A stretch of 64,000 nucleotides of DNA, from NCBI GenBank assembly GCA_038363925.1, contig JAQQWL010000015.1, positions 558,001-622,000 on the forward strand, written 5' to 3'. Below the pieces are notes generated by a model. That model saw only the letters and a list, made by a program, of their open reading frames with translations. It ran no database searches and was not told the origin of the DNA. The stretch's first letter is position 1. Every line of letters begins with the position of its first letter. This document shows positions 35,270 through 48,373 of this stretch, one piece after another. The translations under genes were made by a program, and so were the position numbers. Source of the stretch: Apiospora phragmitis. Taxonomy: Eukaryota; Ascomycota; Sordariomycetes; Amphisphaeriales; Apiosporaceae.

Positions 35270-35900
35270 TAGGGCTTAGTAAGTTTCTTTTTTTTTTTAA
35301 TTATAATATTTATTTATTATAATATTTATTTATTATATATAATTATATTAAAAAATCCCGCTTAAAAAAAACTATTACTCGTTTAGCTCTTATTATTAAT
35401 ATAGAATCTATAGGCGACTTAATTAATATACCTTATACTCGTTATTTTCGCTAAAACCTAGCTTATTATATAAACTAGAAATCTTTTCGTTATTTAGAGT
35501 ACGTTTAAGCCGGTCGCTCTTATAACGGCACCTTTATTGCGTCGGCTTTAACGAAGCTGGCTACTTAGTAAAAAAAACTAGAGGCGGAGGAGTTAAACGT
35601 AAAGGAGGCCCTGTTTTTATTATAAACGTAGCTGTCCATTATTCTAGGTCGTTTAGCCCGTTTTTATCGTATAAAGAAGGTCGTAATAAAAAAGCGCTCG
35701 GAAGCGTTTCGTCGGGGAATATAAGAGCTAAACGAGGAGGACGGCGTTTTTTTTTTTAATTATCGATTTAGAGAACTTCGTTTTAAATAACCTACGTTTT
35801 TTAGGCGTTTCCGGGGAGGTAGACTAGTCGTCTTTTAGCTTAAGCGATTTCGGGGACCTTAGCCCGCTAGTCGGAGGTTCTTTTATTTAAATTTCTAAAG
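35270..35900 (+). pseudogene. Accessory ORF remnant, antisense to gag-pol, outer gypsy element
   Basis: Plus-strand reading gives a helical, charged block (ILGRLARFYRIKKVVIKKRS, then FRRGI, ELNEED) and an acidic tail (SSFSLSDFGDLSPLVGG) broken by few stops. It lies between pol and the 3' LTR but in the opposite sense to the element's own genes. Composition is GC-richer than its surroundings. A comparable block exists in the inner element at 44,380-44,960. Function unknown. Confidence 0.45.
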
Positions 35901-36260
35901 CTTCGCGGCGGTATTCTTTAACTATTTCTTAAGTTCTTAGGTGTTATTTTTTTAATAAGTAATTTTTTTACTTAACGAGGTATTAAAAACCTCGTCTTTC
36001 TTTCTTTTAATTAATAATTCCTTCGACTTCGTACTCGTATTAATTTATTTCGATTTTTAATTATATATCGATTAAAGCTTTTTTAGCCATTAACTCGAGT
36101 AATAAAATATAAAATATAAGGTATATCCGTATTATTTTAAATAATAATAATTAATAATTAGTTTTTAAAGTAATTTCTATAATTTTAAATAATCTAATCT
36201 TTTTAAAGTTTAATTTATCGCTAGGTCGTTTAGTTTTAATATTTCGTTATAAGAGGTAAA

Positions 36261-38835
36261 TGTTACGAACGAGCCTAACTTATGCGACTAGCCCCACCTC
36301 GAAAACGGCGCCAGGATAACCCGAGGCGCTTACTAACTCAACCAGCCACATTAATTACGAAAGCTACCTTATAAGCCCCTCTATTAATAAGACCTGTCTA
36401 TTAGCAAAAGACCGTTAAAACTATCGAAGTTTACTAATTACGATAACCGATACTACGATGACCAAAAGTAGTATAGCTACCTTAGACTAGTACCTAAGGG
36501 ACAGCCCGAGATAGATAGCTAGGAATAGACAGCTATAACGAAGTAATACTCGGTTACGTAGAGATACGAGATAAAGATGCCGCGTAGTGGAGCCTTAATT
36601 AATTACTTAGTAATACTTAATTAAGTAATATTAATTACGATTAAATAGTTACGAAATAATATTTATATTAATAAAAAAGGGATTAAATATATAACGATAA
36701 ACGTTTTTTATATATTTTATATAAATACTCTTTATTTTAATAATTAATTTAAATATTAATTTAATTTATTAATAAAATAAATAGCCTTAATAATTTTATT
36801 ATAAATACTTTTTAGTTTACGCACCTTAATTATTTTTATTTTTATAGCTATTATATATTATATCGATAGAAGTAAACTTTTATCGCACGTTTAAATAACG
36901 TATCCTACAAGCGAATATCCTATACAAGCGAATGTCCTACTTTTATAAATTTCTTTATAGCTTTAACCTTTTTTTATATTCTTTTACGTCTAAAAATATT
37001 ATAACTTTAAAAAAAGAGTAATATAATTCTAACGCTTTAAACACTCTAGAAAAACTTAACTTTAAACGTATAAAAAACTATATTAATTTATTACGTTTTA
37101 TTAAAAACTTTATAATATAAATAAAATAATTAACTTATATAACGCGAAATATTTACGAATTTTCGAAAGTTTTTAAATTCTAAAAAAGATACGATTATTC
37201 GATATATTATTAATTTAAATACGCGATCGTTTTTTCCCTAATTAAGTAATATAAAAGATATAGCGAATTAATTATTTAATTTACGCGACACGGGACGCGT
37301 CGATATTAATTAAGCCTTTAACTTTATACGATAATAACTAGACCTCCGGACGCGTTTTAACCGAAGAATCGATTATTAAAAAGTCCTTTATAAAGATCCC
37401 AACGCGTATCGCGTATAGTTTACCCTCGTATAAAATATAATTTATAAATACGGGATCTAAAAAAAGATATTTATAACTTCGATAAAACCGGCTTTTTTAT
37501 AAGCTAAATTTTGTTCGAAATAATCGTAACCACTTTTAATCGATACGGAAAGCTTAAGGTAATATAATAAAAGAACCGGGAATAGGTTATAATTATCTAA
37601 GGCGTCGGATCACACGGTTACGCTATCCCTCCGTATATTATTTTTACCGGGAAAACGCACCTCTTTTCTTAGTACAAAAATAGCTTATTACCGAAGGACT
37701 AGGTAATCGTAATTATTAAAAATAACTAAACTATAAATAAAAGAGGCGAAGATTAGATTTAATACTTTAATTAATATACTAGGTTTTATACGAAGGGTTA
37801 TTATCGCTTCTTAATCTTAAACGGCTACGAAAACTACCACTTAATAGTTTTCGAGCTCTATTATAAAAAGAACTCGATTATTATATTTTATATACCTTCT
37901 TATTTATTATATAAACTCTAACTTCTTAATATCGGCTATTTTTATACATTAAAAAAAGCGTACGGGAAAGAAATTAAATATTTTATACGGGCGTATATTA
38001 CCTATATCTCAAAAGAGGACTTCCTACTAGCGTTTTTAAAAGCGTTCCAGGCGACTTTCACCATTTCGAATATACGAAAAAGCTTTTAAAGGATAAGACT
38101 CGTTCCATATAATCCGGAATATATTATTTTATAATTAGATATAAAGCTACGTATTTTAATACTTCCGGGGACGTTTTCCGGCCTATTTATTCTTTAAGAA
38201 TTAAAAACTTTAAACAACTTAATTAAAGCTTAATCTTAAACCGAATACGTTCGAAACCATATCGTATAATATTAAAATAACTTTTTAATATTTATTTTAA
38301 TTAGTTTTAATTAAATTATAAAAGTTATAACATATATTATATACCGAGTTACTTTTTTAAAAAGTAAAAACGCGATACTTCGAAAAGTAAATAAGATACT
38401 TAGCCGGCGCCGCCGTACGAAAAAAAAAACGGCTATAAAATAGAAGATTATTTCGTATACAAGCTAAAGAAGACCTATAGTTTTAAAGGGATATTAATAA
38501 ATAGTTATAAAACGAATCGTATTAAAAGAGTAGTTATACGAGGACGCTTAGGATACGCTTATAACGCTATAGAATTTACGGAGAGCCCGGGAATAATACG
38601 TATACTTATTAAAATAATATAGAAGTATTTAAAAATAAGGATTCCGATTAATTTTAATATATTAAATACGTTATAATAAAATTAACTTATATTTTCTTAA
38701 AAAGGGTATAAAAAAATAAAATATTCGCTTATATAGGATATTCGCTTATAAGATACGTTACTCTTTTATATTATTAATATAAACCTTAATACGTCTTACT
38801 AGGTTTTTTTTAAAACTTAAATAATATTTATTATA
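36261..38835 (+). repeat. 5' LTR of the inner gypsy element, interrupted
   Basis: Begins TGTTACGAACGAGCC. Removing the transposon at 36898-38758 and one TA leaves 712 bp, against 722 bp for the 3' LTR; sequence reads straight through the join. Confidence 0.87.
36898..38758 (+). mobile_element. Fot1/pogo-like DNA transposon B, RIP-inactivated (1,861 bp)
   Basis: Terminal repeats match transposon A, with inner sub-repeats of the CAAGCGAAT(A/G)TCC type, and TA on both sides (36896-36897 and 38759-38760). The plus strand reads a degraded DDE transposase: near 37,980-38,170, blocks such as RGLPTSVFKSVPGDFHHFEY and YKATYFNTSGD match the C-terminal part of Fot1/pogo transposases in order. Inserted in the 5' LTR of the inner gypsy element, so it is younger than that element. 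Confidence 0.87.
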
Positions 38836-41800
38836 TTTTAATTACTTTTATTTTTACGAGTTATTATTTAAACCTTTTAATAATAGTACTTATAAAAATT
38901 ATATCTACGCCTAGGCTTAATAATACCCCTCGCTACGGAAAGGCCTTTACCACCACTATAAGTACCTCTTATCGAGATCTCGCTATAGAAGTAAATAGCG
39001 ACGATAGCGATAACGGCCTTACCTAATAGGCGTTAGCTAAGCGAATTAAAGAATTTAAATAAAAAAGCGCTAATTATTAGTATTATTATATTATATTTAA
39101 AAAAGAACGTACCGAATTTTTAATTAAAAACACTTTAAGATAAATGTTAAATATTAACGAGTTATGTGAAGAAGTACGCCTTTTTTATACTATTATTAAT
39201 ATTATTTAAACCTTTATTACTTTTAAGAGAGGTATAAAGATTAATACCTTAATAACTTTTAATAAAATAAATAAGAATCTCCGCGGATTCTTTATTTAGG
39301 TTAAGGCCTATTAACGGTTTTATAAAAAAATGTTTTAAGATATTATTTAATAAGTTATTTACGCCGCCTTGTTTTTTAAAAATAAAGCACTCGCTTAATT
39401 TAAACCTTATTTAAACGAATTAATAAAAAACGATTAATAAATTAAACTATACCGCGTAAAAGTATAATAAATTTTCGAAAGTTATAATAACTTCGAACAA
39501 GCTTTTAAATCACTCATTTAAAACCTCGATAAAAAGCGATAAATAAAAAGAGAATTAGAAACCCTTAAATAAAAAGGATTAGCCGCTTTTTATACCGCCG
39601 AATTCCGACGTATCACGGCCCGATTAAACTATATTAAAGTTACGAAAATTATAATATATTACTAAGGACTAAAAAATAATATTAAAAACGAACTTAGCCG
39701 GCTTAATACCCCCGATAATTTCCTTTTATATATAGAGCTCACTATTAAGATCGATACCCGTATATACAAATAACGCTACGAAACGTAAGGCGGATAATAA
39801 CGGTAAATTAATTAAGTTTAAACTAATATAAAACGATTACGTTATTATAATAATATACCGCTAAAAAATAATACGGCGTATAATTATTATAACGAACTTA
39901 TAAATATCGATGTTACTAAATATAATAAATATAAGAAAAAGTAGAACGTAACCTGTTATAATTTTTAAAAACAAAGATATTTTAATTAAAATTATTAATT
40001 CTTAAAAAAGGACTTCCGAAAAGTCTTAAACGAGCGATAAATTAATATTACTAATAATTAATTAACCCCTATAACTATTAAAAAAGCAGTATTAATAGTA
40101 CGTTAGACGTCTCTTACGGTAATCTATTTTAAATAACTTGTTATAATAATAATTATTACGATTACTTAATAAATAAAAAAAGAATAAAATAATTCCTTAA
40201 AACCTTTAAATAATAAAGTATTACGCGTACCTTCGCGATAATATAATAATAACCTAATTATAATAAAAAAAATAACGAGGATAATAACGGAAATAAAAAC
40301 TTAAAAAACCGCTTAATCCGTAACGAGCAACGATTAGATAACCTTAAACGGCTTATTAAATTATTTATATTAAAACTCGTTATAAAAATAACGAAGCTTT
40401 AAAACTTAAATATTAACGAATAATTAATAATCCCCGGAGTTATACTTTTTAAATTACGAAAATTACGGTAAATATTTATTATATATAAATTCGAATAAGG
40501 AATAAAAAGAAACTACGCTATCGGTAATAATTTTAAAATTTCGCTAATATATAACGATTATTTTTTACTCGCTTAAATCGGCTATATCTAAAACGGTTAT
40601 ACCGAGCACTTAATAAAGAAGCTCGAGAAAAAATAGTTCTTTAAAAGGATTAATAAGTATTTAATTAAGTAACTATACTTCGACCACCTTATCGAAAAAA
40701 TTAAAGCGATTATACCTAACCCCCGCCGAGCTTACTTATTAATTAAGAGGACCCCTTAATAGTTATAATGATATTACTTAAAAAAATAAGATTAAAAGAA
40801 CTATATTAATAATAAATACTTATAATACGTATAAGAAAAGTTACGAGCTTACCGAGCGCTTAAAGCGGACGTATAGCGCTTCTAAAATATCTAAAAATTC
40901 TAAAATAGAGGAGCTGCCATAATAATAAGGTTTTAAACACCGCTACCACCGTACGACCACGAGACACCGTACATATAAACCCGCCGCTATTAACGAATAG
41001 CTGGCGAATAAAACCTATTATAATGGTTTAGAAACGACTCCCGCCGGTTATAAAGTGATAATACCTAACGGGATACGATAAATCCTTATATTTAATAACG
41101 AATAATTAAAATAAAAAAAGTTATTATTTAAACGTTATTAAATAACGGAATATAAAGTAATTATATTTTATTACGAATTATTAATAGCTTAGCTTTAAAA
41201 AAAAAAGGACGCCTTGTATCGATTTAAAACGATTAATAAAGGACTTATAACATATAATAATAAAAACGTATAAAACAAAGTCGCGAACTTTTTAATTAAT
41301 ATTAAAAAACGTTATAAATAAATTACGTATAATATTACGAACGTTATAAAATATAATATAATTTTAAAAATATTTTAATTATAGGTAAATAATTTTAAAA
41401 TTAATTAAAAAATAAGCTAATTTTAATAAAATATATTAAAAAAAGGTCTAATCGATAGGTAGCGGTTTAAAAAGCGACCTTTTAATAAATTCAAAGTTAT
41501 AACCATTATATTAGGAGCGTATCAGCAGTTCGAAACCCTTTTTAATAAGAAATTAAAAAACGAGTTATCGCTTTATATACGGTAAAATTATAAGATACCG
41601 TTAAAAGAAGGAAAAGAAACTCTTTTTATATTAATTTATGAATTAAATTAAGAGCACGAAAAAGCTTTAAAAGAATATATTACGGAGAATTTTAAAAAAG
41701 GAATTATATAGCTATTTACATCGCTAATAGGTTTCTTTATACTTTTTATTTAAAAAAAAATAAAGACGGTAAACTTAAGTAACGTATATATATCGATTAT

Positions 41801-44379
41801 TAAAAGCTTAACGAAATTATTATTAAGAACCGATACTTTTTACCCTTAATTAATAATTTATAAACTAAGTTATTACACGTTAAGATTTTTATAATACTTA
41901 ATCTTTTTAAAATATATAACCTGATCTATATTAAGGGGGGAGAGGAATAGAAAACCGCGTTCTAAACTAAATACGAGTATTTCGAGTATTAAGCTATACC
42001 GTTTAGTTTAATTAACGTATTAATTAGCTTTTAAATAATAATTAACCATGTTTTATAAAAGTACCTCGATAAGTTTATTATAATATACTTTAACGATATT
42101 TTAATCTACTCCGAAAATAATAAATAATATCGAGAACATGTAAAGTTAGTACTCTAGAAACTATAAGACATTAACCTATTAATTAATTTAAAGAAGAGCG
42201 AGTTCTATTAATAATCTATTATATTTATAAGATACGTGATATCTTTTAAAAAAATCTAGATAAAACCTTTTAAAATTTTAATAATTAAAGAGTAGCCTAC
42301 GCTTATAAATATTATAAAAGTTAAATCTTTCTTAAAATTAGTTAATTATTACCGGATATTTATCCCCGGATTTAGCAGGTTAGCGATACCATTAATAAAC
42401 TTAATAAAAAAGGACAAACTATTCTAATAAATAACGAAAAAAGACTAAACCTTCTATAATATTAAGGAATAAATTTTTAATAAATTAATACTTTATATAA
42501 TATACCTTTTTAAATTATTTAAAATTAAAACCGATATATCGAACTATGCGGTCAAAGGGTAATTAAGTTAATAAAACGATAATAAAAGGTTCCACCTCGT
42601 CGTATTTCTTTTTAAAAAACTAAATAAATTAGAATTTAATTATTAAATTTATAATAAAAAATTAATAATTATTATTAAAATATATAAAAAATAGAGATAT
42701 TATTTTAACGAAACGGTAAAACTAATAAAGGTTTATATTAATTATTAAAACTTTATAATATTTATTATTATTAAAACGTTAAATACATAATAAATATAAT
42801 AGTTTAAATGCTTATTAAAATTTAACCTTATTATTATTTATTATAAAAATAATAAAAACGGTCGCGTTAATATATTAAACGGACAACCGGACTATTAAGA
42901 AAAAGTTCCGCCCGAAACACGAACTATCTTAGCTTACGATTAAAACGGTAACCTTACGCTATTATAATAACTAAATATTATAAATTCCGTATAATACGAT
43001 AACGATTAGGTCTCTAAGTTCTAATAACTAGATTAAGCCCGGATCTTACTAATTACGCTAGGGATTACTTCGAGAAACGAGATAACCTCGTTTTTTATTA
43101 AAATAAAATCTATATCCCTAAATAGTACCGTAAAGATTTTATTAAGGAGTTTTACGAGTATTTTATATATAAATATTAAGGAGTTTTTAAAACTTAAAAA
43201 CGAATTATTAAATAATTTAATTATAAAAACTCTAAAGTAGTCGTAATTAAGGTTATTAACGAATATAACCTTTATAATAAAGTTAAAACTAATAAATATT
43301 AATTATATAAAAAATTATAATTAAATCTATTATTAAATAAAGCGTGAAAAACAATCGCACTTAATTTTATAATTAAACTACCTTTATTAAAAAAACCTTT
43401 AATTAAGGTTAATTACGATAATATCTTAATAATTACGAATAAACTTATAAAATATACTTACTTCTTATTATATAAAGAGTTTAATAATATTAATAACCTA
43501 GCCTATACGTTCTTACGGATAATCGTTAACTAATATAAGCTACTCGAAACGATTATCTTTAACGAAGATAAGCTATTTACCGCTAAGTTTTAAAAATCGC
43601 TTATAACGTAACTCGGCGTAAAGTATAAGCTATTCACGTCCTACTACCTTTAAATAAATAAATAAATTAAGCGAATAAACTAAACCTTAAAATAATATTT
43701 AAGCTATTACGTTAATTATAAATAAAGTAATTAAGTATAGCTATTATTTATAATATAGTTTATTTATAATAACATAAATAACGAAGTTATATATATATTA
43801 TTATTTCGAATAAATTACGGGTATAACTTAGAAATTATTAAAATACCTTTGAAAAAAAAGTTAATACTTATTACGATTATATAAGTTAAAAAATAAAAAA
43901 AACTTTAAATAATATTATAATAAGACCTTACCTTCTTTTAATAACGAATAAAGAAATATACCGATTAGACTAGATTAAAGGAACTAATCTTAAAAGAGGG
44001 AGGAAAAGTTTACCTCTTACGGCGAAATATTAAAACTAAGCGATTAAGCGAAAAACTAGACTTTAAAAAGATTAAATTATTTAAAATTATAAAAATTATT
44101 TTAAAAATTAATTATGGATTATTATTATTTAAAATAATACGGATATACCTTATATTTTATATTTTATTATTTAAATTAATTATTAAGAATATAGAAATCG
44201 AAATATAGCTAGAAGTCGAAATGAATTAATATGAGTATAAAATTAAAAGGATTTTAAATAAAAAACGAATAAGAAAAGGATAAATATACCTCGTTAAATA
44301 GAAAAGTTACTTAATAAAAATAATATTTAAGAATTTAAGAAATATTTAAAGAATATCGTTAAAGCTTTTTAAGCGTTTA

Positions 44380-44960
44380 AAGTATAACCGCTAACGGATT
44401 AAAAAAATCTAGAAAAAAGGAGAAGTTTATAGCATTTTAATTAATTACGCCGAAACCCTTACGCGACTATACGGTTATAATAATTTCCGACTCCCGGCGC
44501 TCTTACTCTTTTAACTCATTTATAAAGCGAAGGCTACGCTATATTAACTTAATATTTTAAGAATAAGCTATCTCTTTTACTTATATAAACGAATTAAACG
44601 CGTAATAACTTTGTTTATTTCCTCCTAATATCGCTTTTAGAGTTTAAAAAACCGCTCCTCAGCTAAAACCTCCTTACGACTAAAACGACGGTGCTTTTCC
44701 TAGATCCGCTTAAAGGAATAAAGAGGGACGCTTAACCTATGCAGATCGAGGCTATACAAATATACTTTTAATACTTTTTAACACCTTTTATTATAATATA
44801 CTTCTACCTTTTAAAAGCGTAACGAGAATACGGTATAACTTTAGAACTAAACTCGTTAAAGGATAAAATAAAATAATAACGACGAGCCGTAGAAACTTTC
44901 GGCGAAAAAACAACGTTTTTTAACACGACTAGGTATTATAATAAGTATACGATATAAAAA
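44380..44960 (-). pseudogene. Accessory ORF remnant, antisense to pol, inner gypsy element
   Basis: The minus strand between the chromodomain end of pol and the 3' LTR reads a charged helical block (KEVLAEERFFKL, EEINKVITRLIRLYK) with stops. Position and character match the accessory block of the outer element at 35,270-35,900. No known function assigned. Confidence 0.35.
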
Positions 44961-45061
44961 AAAAAAAAAAGAAGGAAACTTATTAAACTTAATATAACGG
45001 CATATATTAAATACTTATAATAACTATTTTAAAAATAAAGTAAATAAGGGAAAAAGGATAG

Positions 45062-45783
45062 TATTATAAACAAGCTTAACTTATACGACTAGCCCTACCC
45101 CGGAAATGGTGCTAAGATAACCCGAGGCGCTTATTAATTTAACTAGTTATACTAATTACGAAAGCTACCCTACGAGCTTTTTTATTAATAAAACTCGTTT
45201 ATTAATAAAAAACCGTTAAAATGATTAAAGTTTATTAATTATAATAACCGATACTATAATAATTAAAAGTAGTATAGCTACCCCGGATTAGTATTTCAGG
45301 GACAGCCCGAGATGAATAGCTAAAAATAAATAGTTACGACGAAGTAATATTTAATTACGTAAAAATACGAGATAAAACCGCCGCGTAATAAAGCCTTAAT
45401 TAATTACTTAGTAATACTTAATTAAATAATATTAAGTAATATTAATTACGATTAAATAATCGCGAAATAATACTTATATTAATAAAGGAGGGATTAAATA
45501 TATAACGATAAACATTCTTTATATATTTTATATAGATACTTTATATTTTAATAATTAATTTAAATATTAATCTAATTTATTAATAAAATAAATAACTTTA
45601 ACGACTTTATTATAAATACTTTCTAATTTACGCACTTTAGTTACCTTTATTTTTACGGCTATTACATATTATATCGATAAAAGTGGACTTTTATTACACG
45701 TTTAAATACTCTCTCGTATTATTAATATAAACCCTAGTACGTCTTACTAGGTTTCTTTTAAAACTTAAATAGCGTTCGTTATA
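45062..45783 (+). repeat. 3' LTR of the inner gypsy element
   Basis: 722 bp, preceded by the polypurine-like tract AAGGGAAAAAGGATAG and ending GTTATA. It pairs with the 5' LTR at 36261-38835. Confidence 0.87.
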
Positions 45784-47715
45784 GTAAACTTTTTTTTCCC
45801 TCTTTAAAGATTAATCCTTTTAATTTTATTTAATCGGCGTATTTTTTTATTTATTTTTAAAGGAAAGTAAGGTCTTATTATAAAATTATTTATAATTCTT
45901 TTAATTTTTCGATTTATATAATCGCGATAGGTGTTAACTTGTTTTTAAAGGTGTTTTAATAATTTTTAAATTATATTTATAATTCGTTTAAAATATTAAA
46001 ATACGCGTTATTTCGTTATTAACGTTATTATATACGAATTACGTTATAAGTAATAATATTACTTAGTTATTTTATTTATAATTAATATAATAATATAAGT
46101 ATTATTTTAAGGTTTAGTTTATTCGCTTAGTTTATTTATCTATTTAAGGGTAGTAAGCCGTAAATAGTTTATATTTTACGCCGAGTTGTATTATAAGTAA
46201 TTTTTAAAACTTAGCGGTAAATAGCTTATCTCGGTTAGAAATAATCGTTTTTAATAGCCCGTATTAATTAATAATTATTCGTAGGAATATATAGGTTAAG
46301 TTATTAATATTATTAAATTCTTTATATAATAAGAAATAAGTATATTTTATAAATTCATCCGTAATTATTAATATATTATTATAACTAACCTTAATTAAAG
46401 GTTTTTTTAATAAAGGTAGCTTAATTATAAAATCGAGTATAATTATTTTTTACGCTTTATTTAGTAATAAAATTAGTTATAATTCTTCGTATAGCCGGTA
46501 TTTATTAGCTTTAACTTTATTATAAAGGTCGTATCTATTAATAACCTTAATTACGGTTATTTTAAAGTTCTCGTAATTAAATTATTTAATAATTCGTTCT
46601 TAAGTTTTAAATATTTATTAATATCTATACGCAGGGTGTTTATAAGATTCCTTAATAAATTTTTTACGGTATTATTTAAAAATATAGATCTTATTTTAAT
46701 AAAAAACGAGGTTATTTCGTTTCTCGAGTTAATCCTTAATATAATTAATAAGATCCGGGGTCTAATTTAATTATTAGAATTTAGGAACTTATTCGTTATT
46801 ATATTATATTAAGTTTATAATATGTAGTTATCGTAACAGCGTAAGGTTACCGTTCTAGTCATAAGTTAAAATAGTTCGTATCTCGGGCGGGACTTTTTTT
46901 TAATAATCCGGTTATTAGCTTAACACGTTAACGCGACCGTTCTTATTACCCTTATAATAAATAGTAATAAAATTAAATCTTAATAAGAATTTAAACTATT
47001 ATATTTATTATTTATTTAATTTTTTAATAATAATAACTACTATAAGGCTTTTATAATTAGTATAGATTTTTGTTAGTTTTATTATTTCGTTAAAATAATA
47101 TCTCTATTTCTTATATATTTTAATAATAATTATTAACTTTTTATTATAAATTTAATAATTAAGTTTTAATTTATTTAGTTTTTAAAAAAAATATAACGAG
47201 GTATGATGTTTTATCATTATTTCGTTAATTTAATTATCCTCCGATCGTATAGTTTAATACGTCGGTTTCGATTTTAAATAATTTCAAAGGATTTATTACG
47301 CGAAATATTAATTCTTTAAAAATTCGATTTTTAATATTATAAAAGGTTTCATCTTCTTTTTTTATTTATTAAAATAGCTCGTCCTTCTTCGTTAAGTTTA
47401 TTAAAAATATTATTAATTTATTAAATCTAGGGATAAATATTTAATAATAATTAATTAGTTTTAAGAAGGATTTAACTTATATAGCGCTTATAAGCGTGAG
47501 CTACTCTCTAACTATTAAAATTTTAAAAGGTTTTATCTAGATTTCTTTAAAAAATATTACGTATTTTATAAATATAACGAATTATTAATAGAACTCGCTC
47601 TTTTTTAAGTTAATTAATAGGTTAACGTCTTATAGTTTTCGGAGTACTAACTTTACGTATTTTCAGTGCTACTTATTATTCTTAGAATAAATTAAAATAT
47701 TATCGAGGTATATTA

Positions 47716-48373
47716 TATTACAACCCGACCTAACCATGCGACTAAGACCCACTTACCGGCACGGAACTACGATAACCCGATCCGGCTACGATATAACAAC
47801 CAGCGACCGCACCGCCAGCTACACTAATATAAACTCAATCGCACTCCAGCAGCGCACGATAACGTAAGCGGCACTAACCTATACGGCGATGAGACGAAGA
47901 CAAAAGGACGCAAGAACGAGGCACGGCGAGTTACATGACGAACTACGGAATAACGGAGGTACGGCGCCCGGAGTGAGCTAACTAAGAACGAATCACCGTG
48001 ATCCAGGGGATGGATCACCGTAAGCCAGCAACGGGATCACCGTGAGCCAGCAGGTGATCCTATAGATCAGTAAAGGAGGGATTAGATATATAACGATGGA
48101 CGTTTCTTTATATATTTTATATAAATATTCTTTACTTTAATAATTAATTTAAGTATTAATTTAATTTATTAATAAAGTAAATAACTTTAATAACTTTATT
48201 ATAAATACCTTTAAGTTTACGTACTTTAATTACCTTTAATCCTATAGCTATTATATATTATATCGATAAATTTAAACTTTTATCGCACGTTTAGATACTT
48301 TTTCGTATTATTAAACATAAACCTTAGTACGTCTTACTAGGTTTCTTTTAAAACTTAGATAGCGTTCGTTATA
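47716..48373 (+). mobile_element. Solo gypsy LTR inside the outer element
   Basis: Perfect 5-bp duplication TATTA at 47711-47715 and 48374-48378. Orientation is opposite to the outer element. Its first 350 bp keep normal GC and include short tandem units starting GGATCACCGT near 48,012-48,055. Confidence 0.88.

Larger units (their letters stand above)
36261..45783 (+). mobile_element. Inner Ty3/gypsy chromovirus-like element, complete but RIP-inactivated
   Basis: LTRs are 36261-38835 (5', enlarged by a nested transposon) and 45062-45783 (3'); perfect 5-bp duplication GTAAA at 36256-36260 and 45784-45788. A gag-like region lies at about 38,900-40,950. Pol follows: the reverse-transcriptase core reads as YFNDILIYS near 42,090, a degraded YxDDILIYS; RNase H and integrase run to about 43,980; the end, near 44,230-44,310, reads like a chromodomain (YEYKIKRILNKKR, then IYLVK and a stop where Trp is expected). 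Fully nested in the outer element. A full-length element with both LTRs and an intact duplication has not recombined out. Confidence 0.9.

Noticed and set aside
47824..48018. 64-codon ORF at 47824-48018
   Set aside because: Lies in the GC-retaining part of a solo LTR; no protein features.
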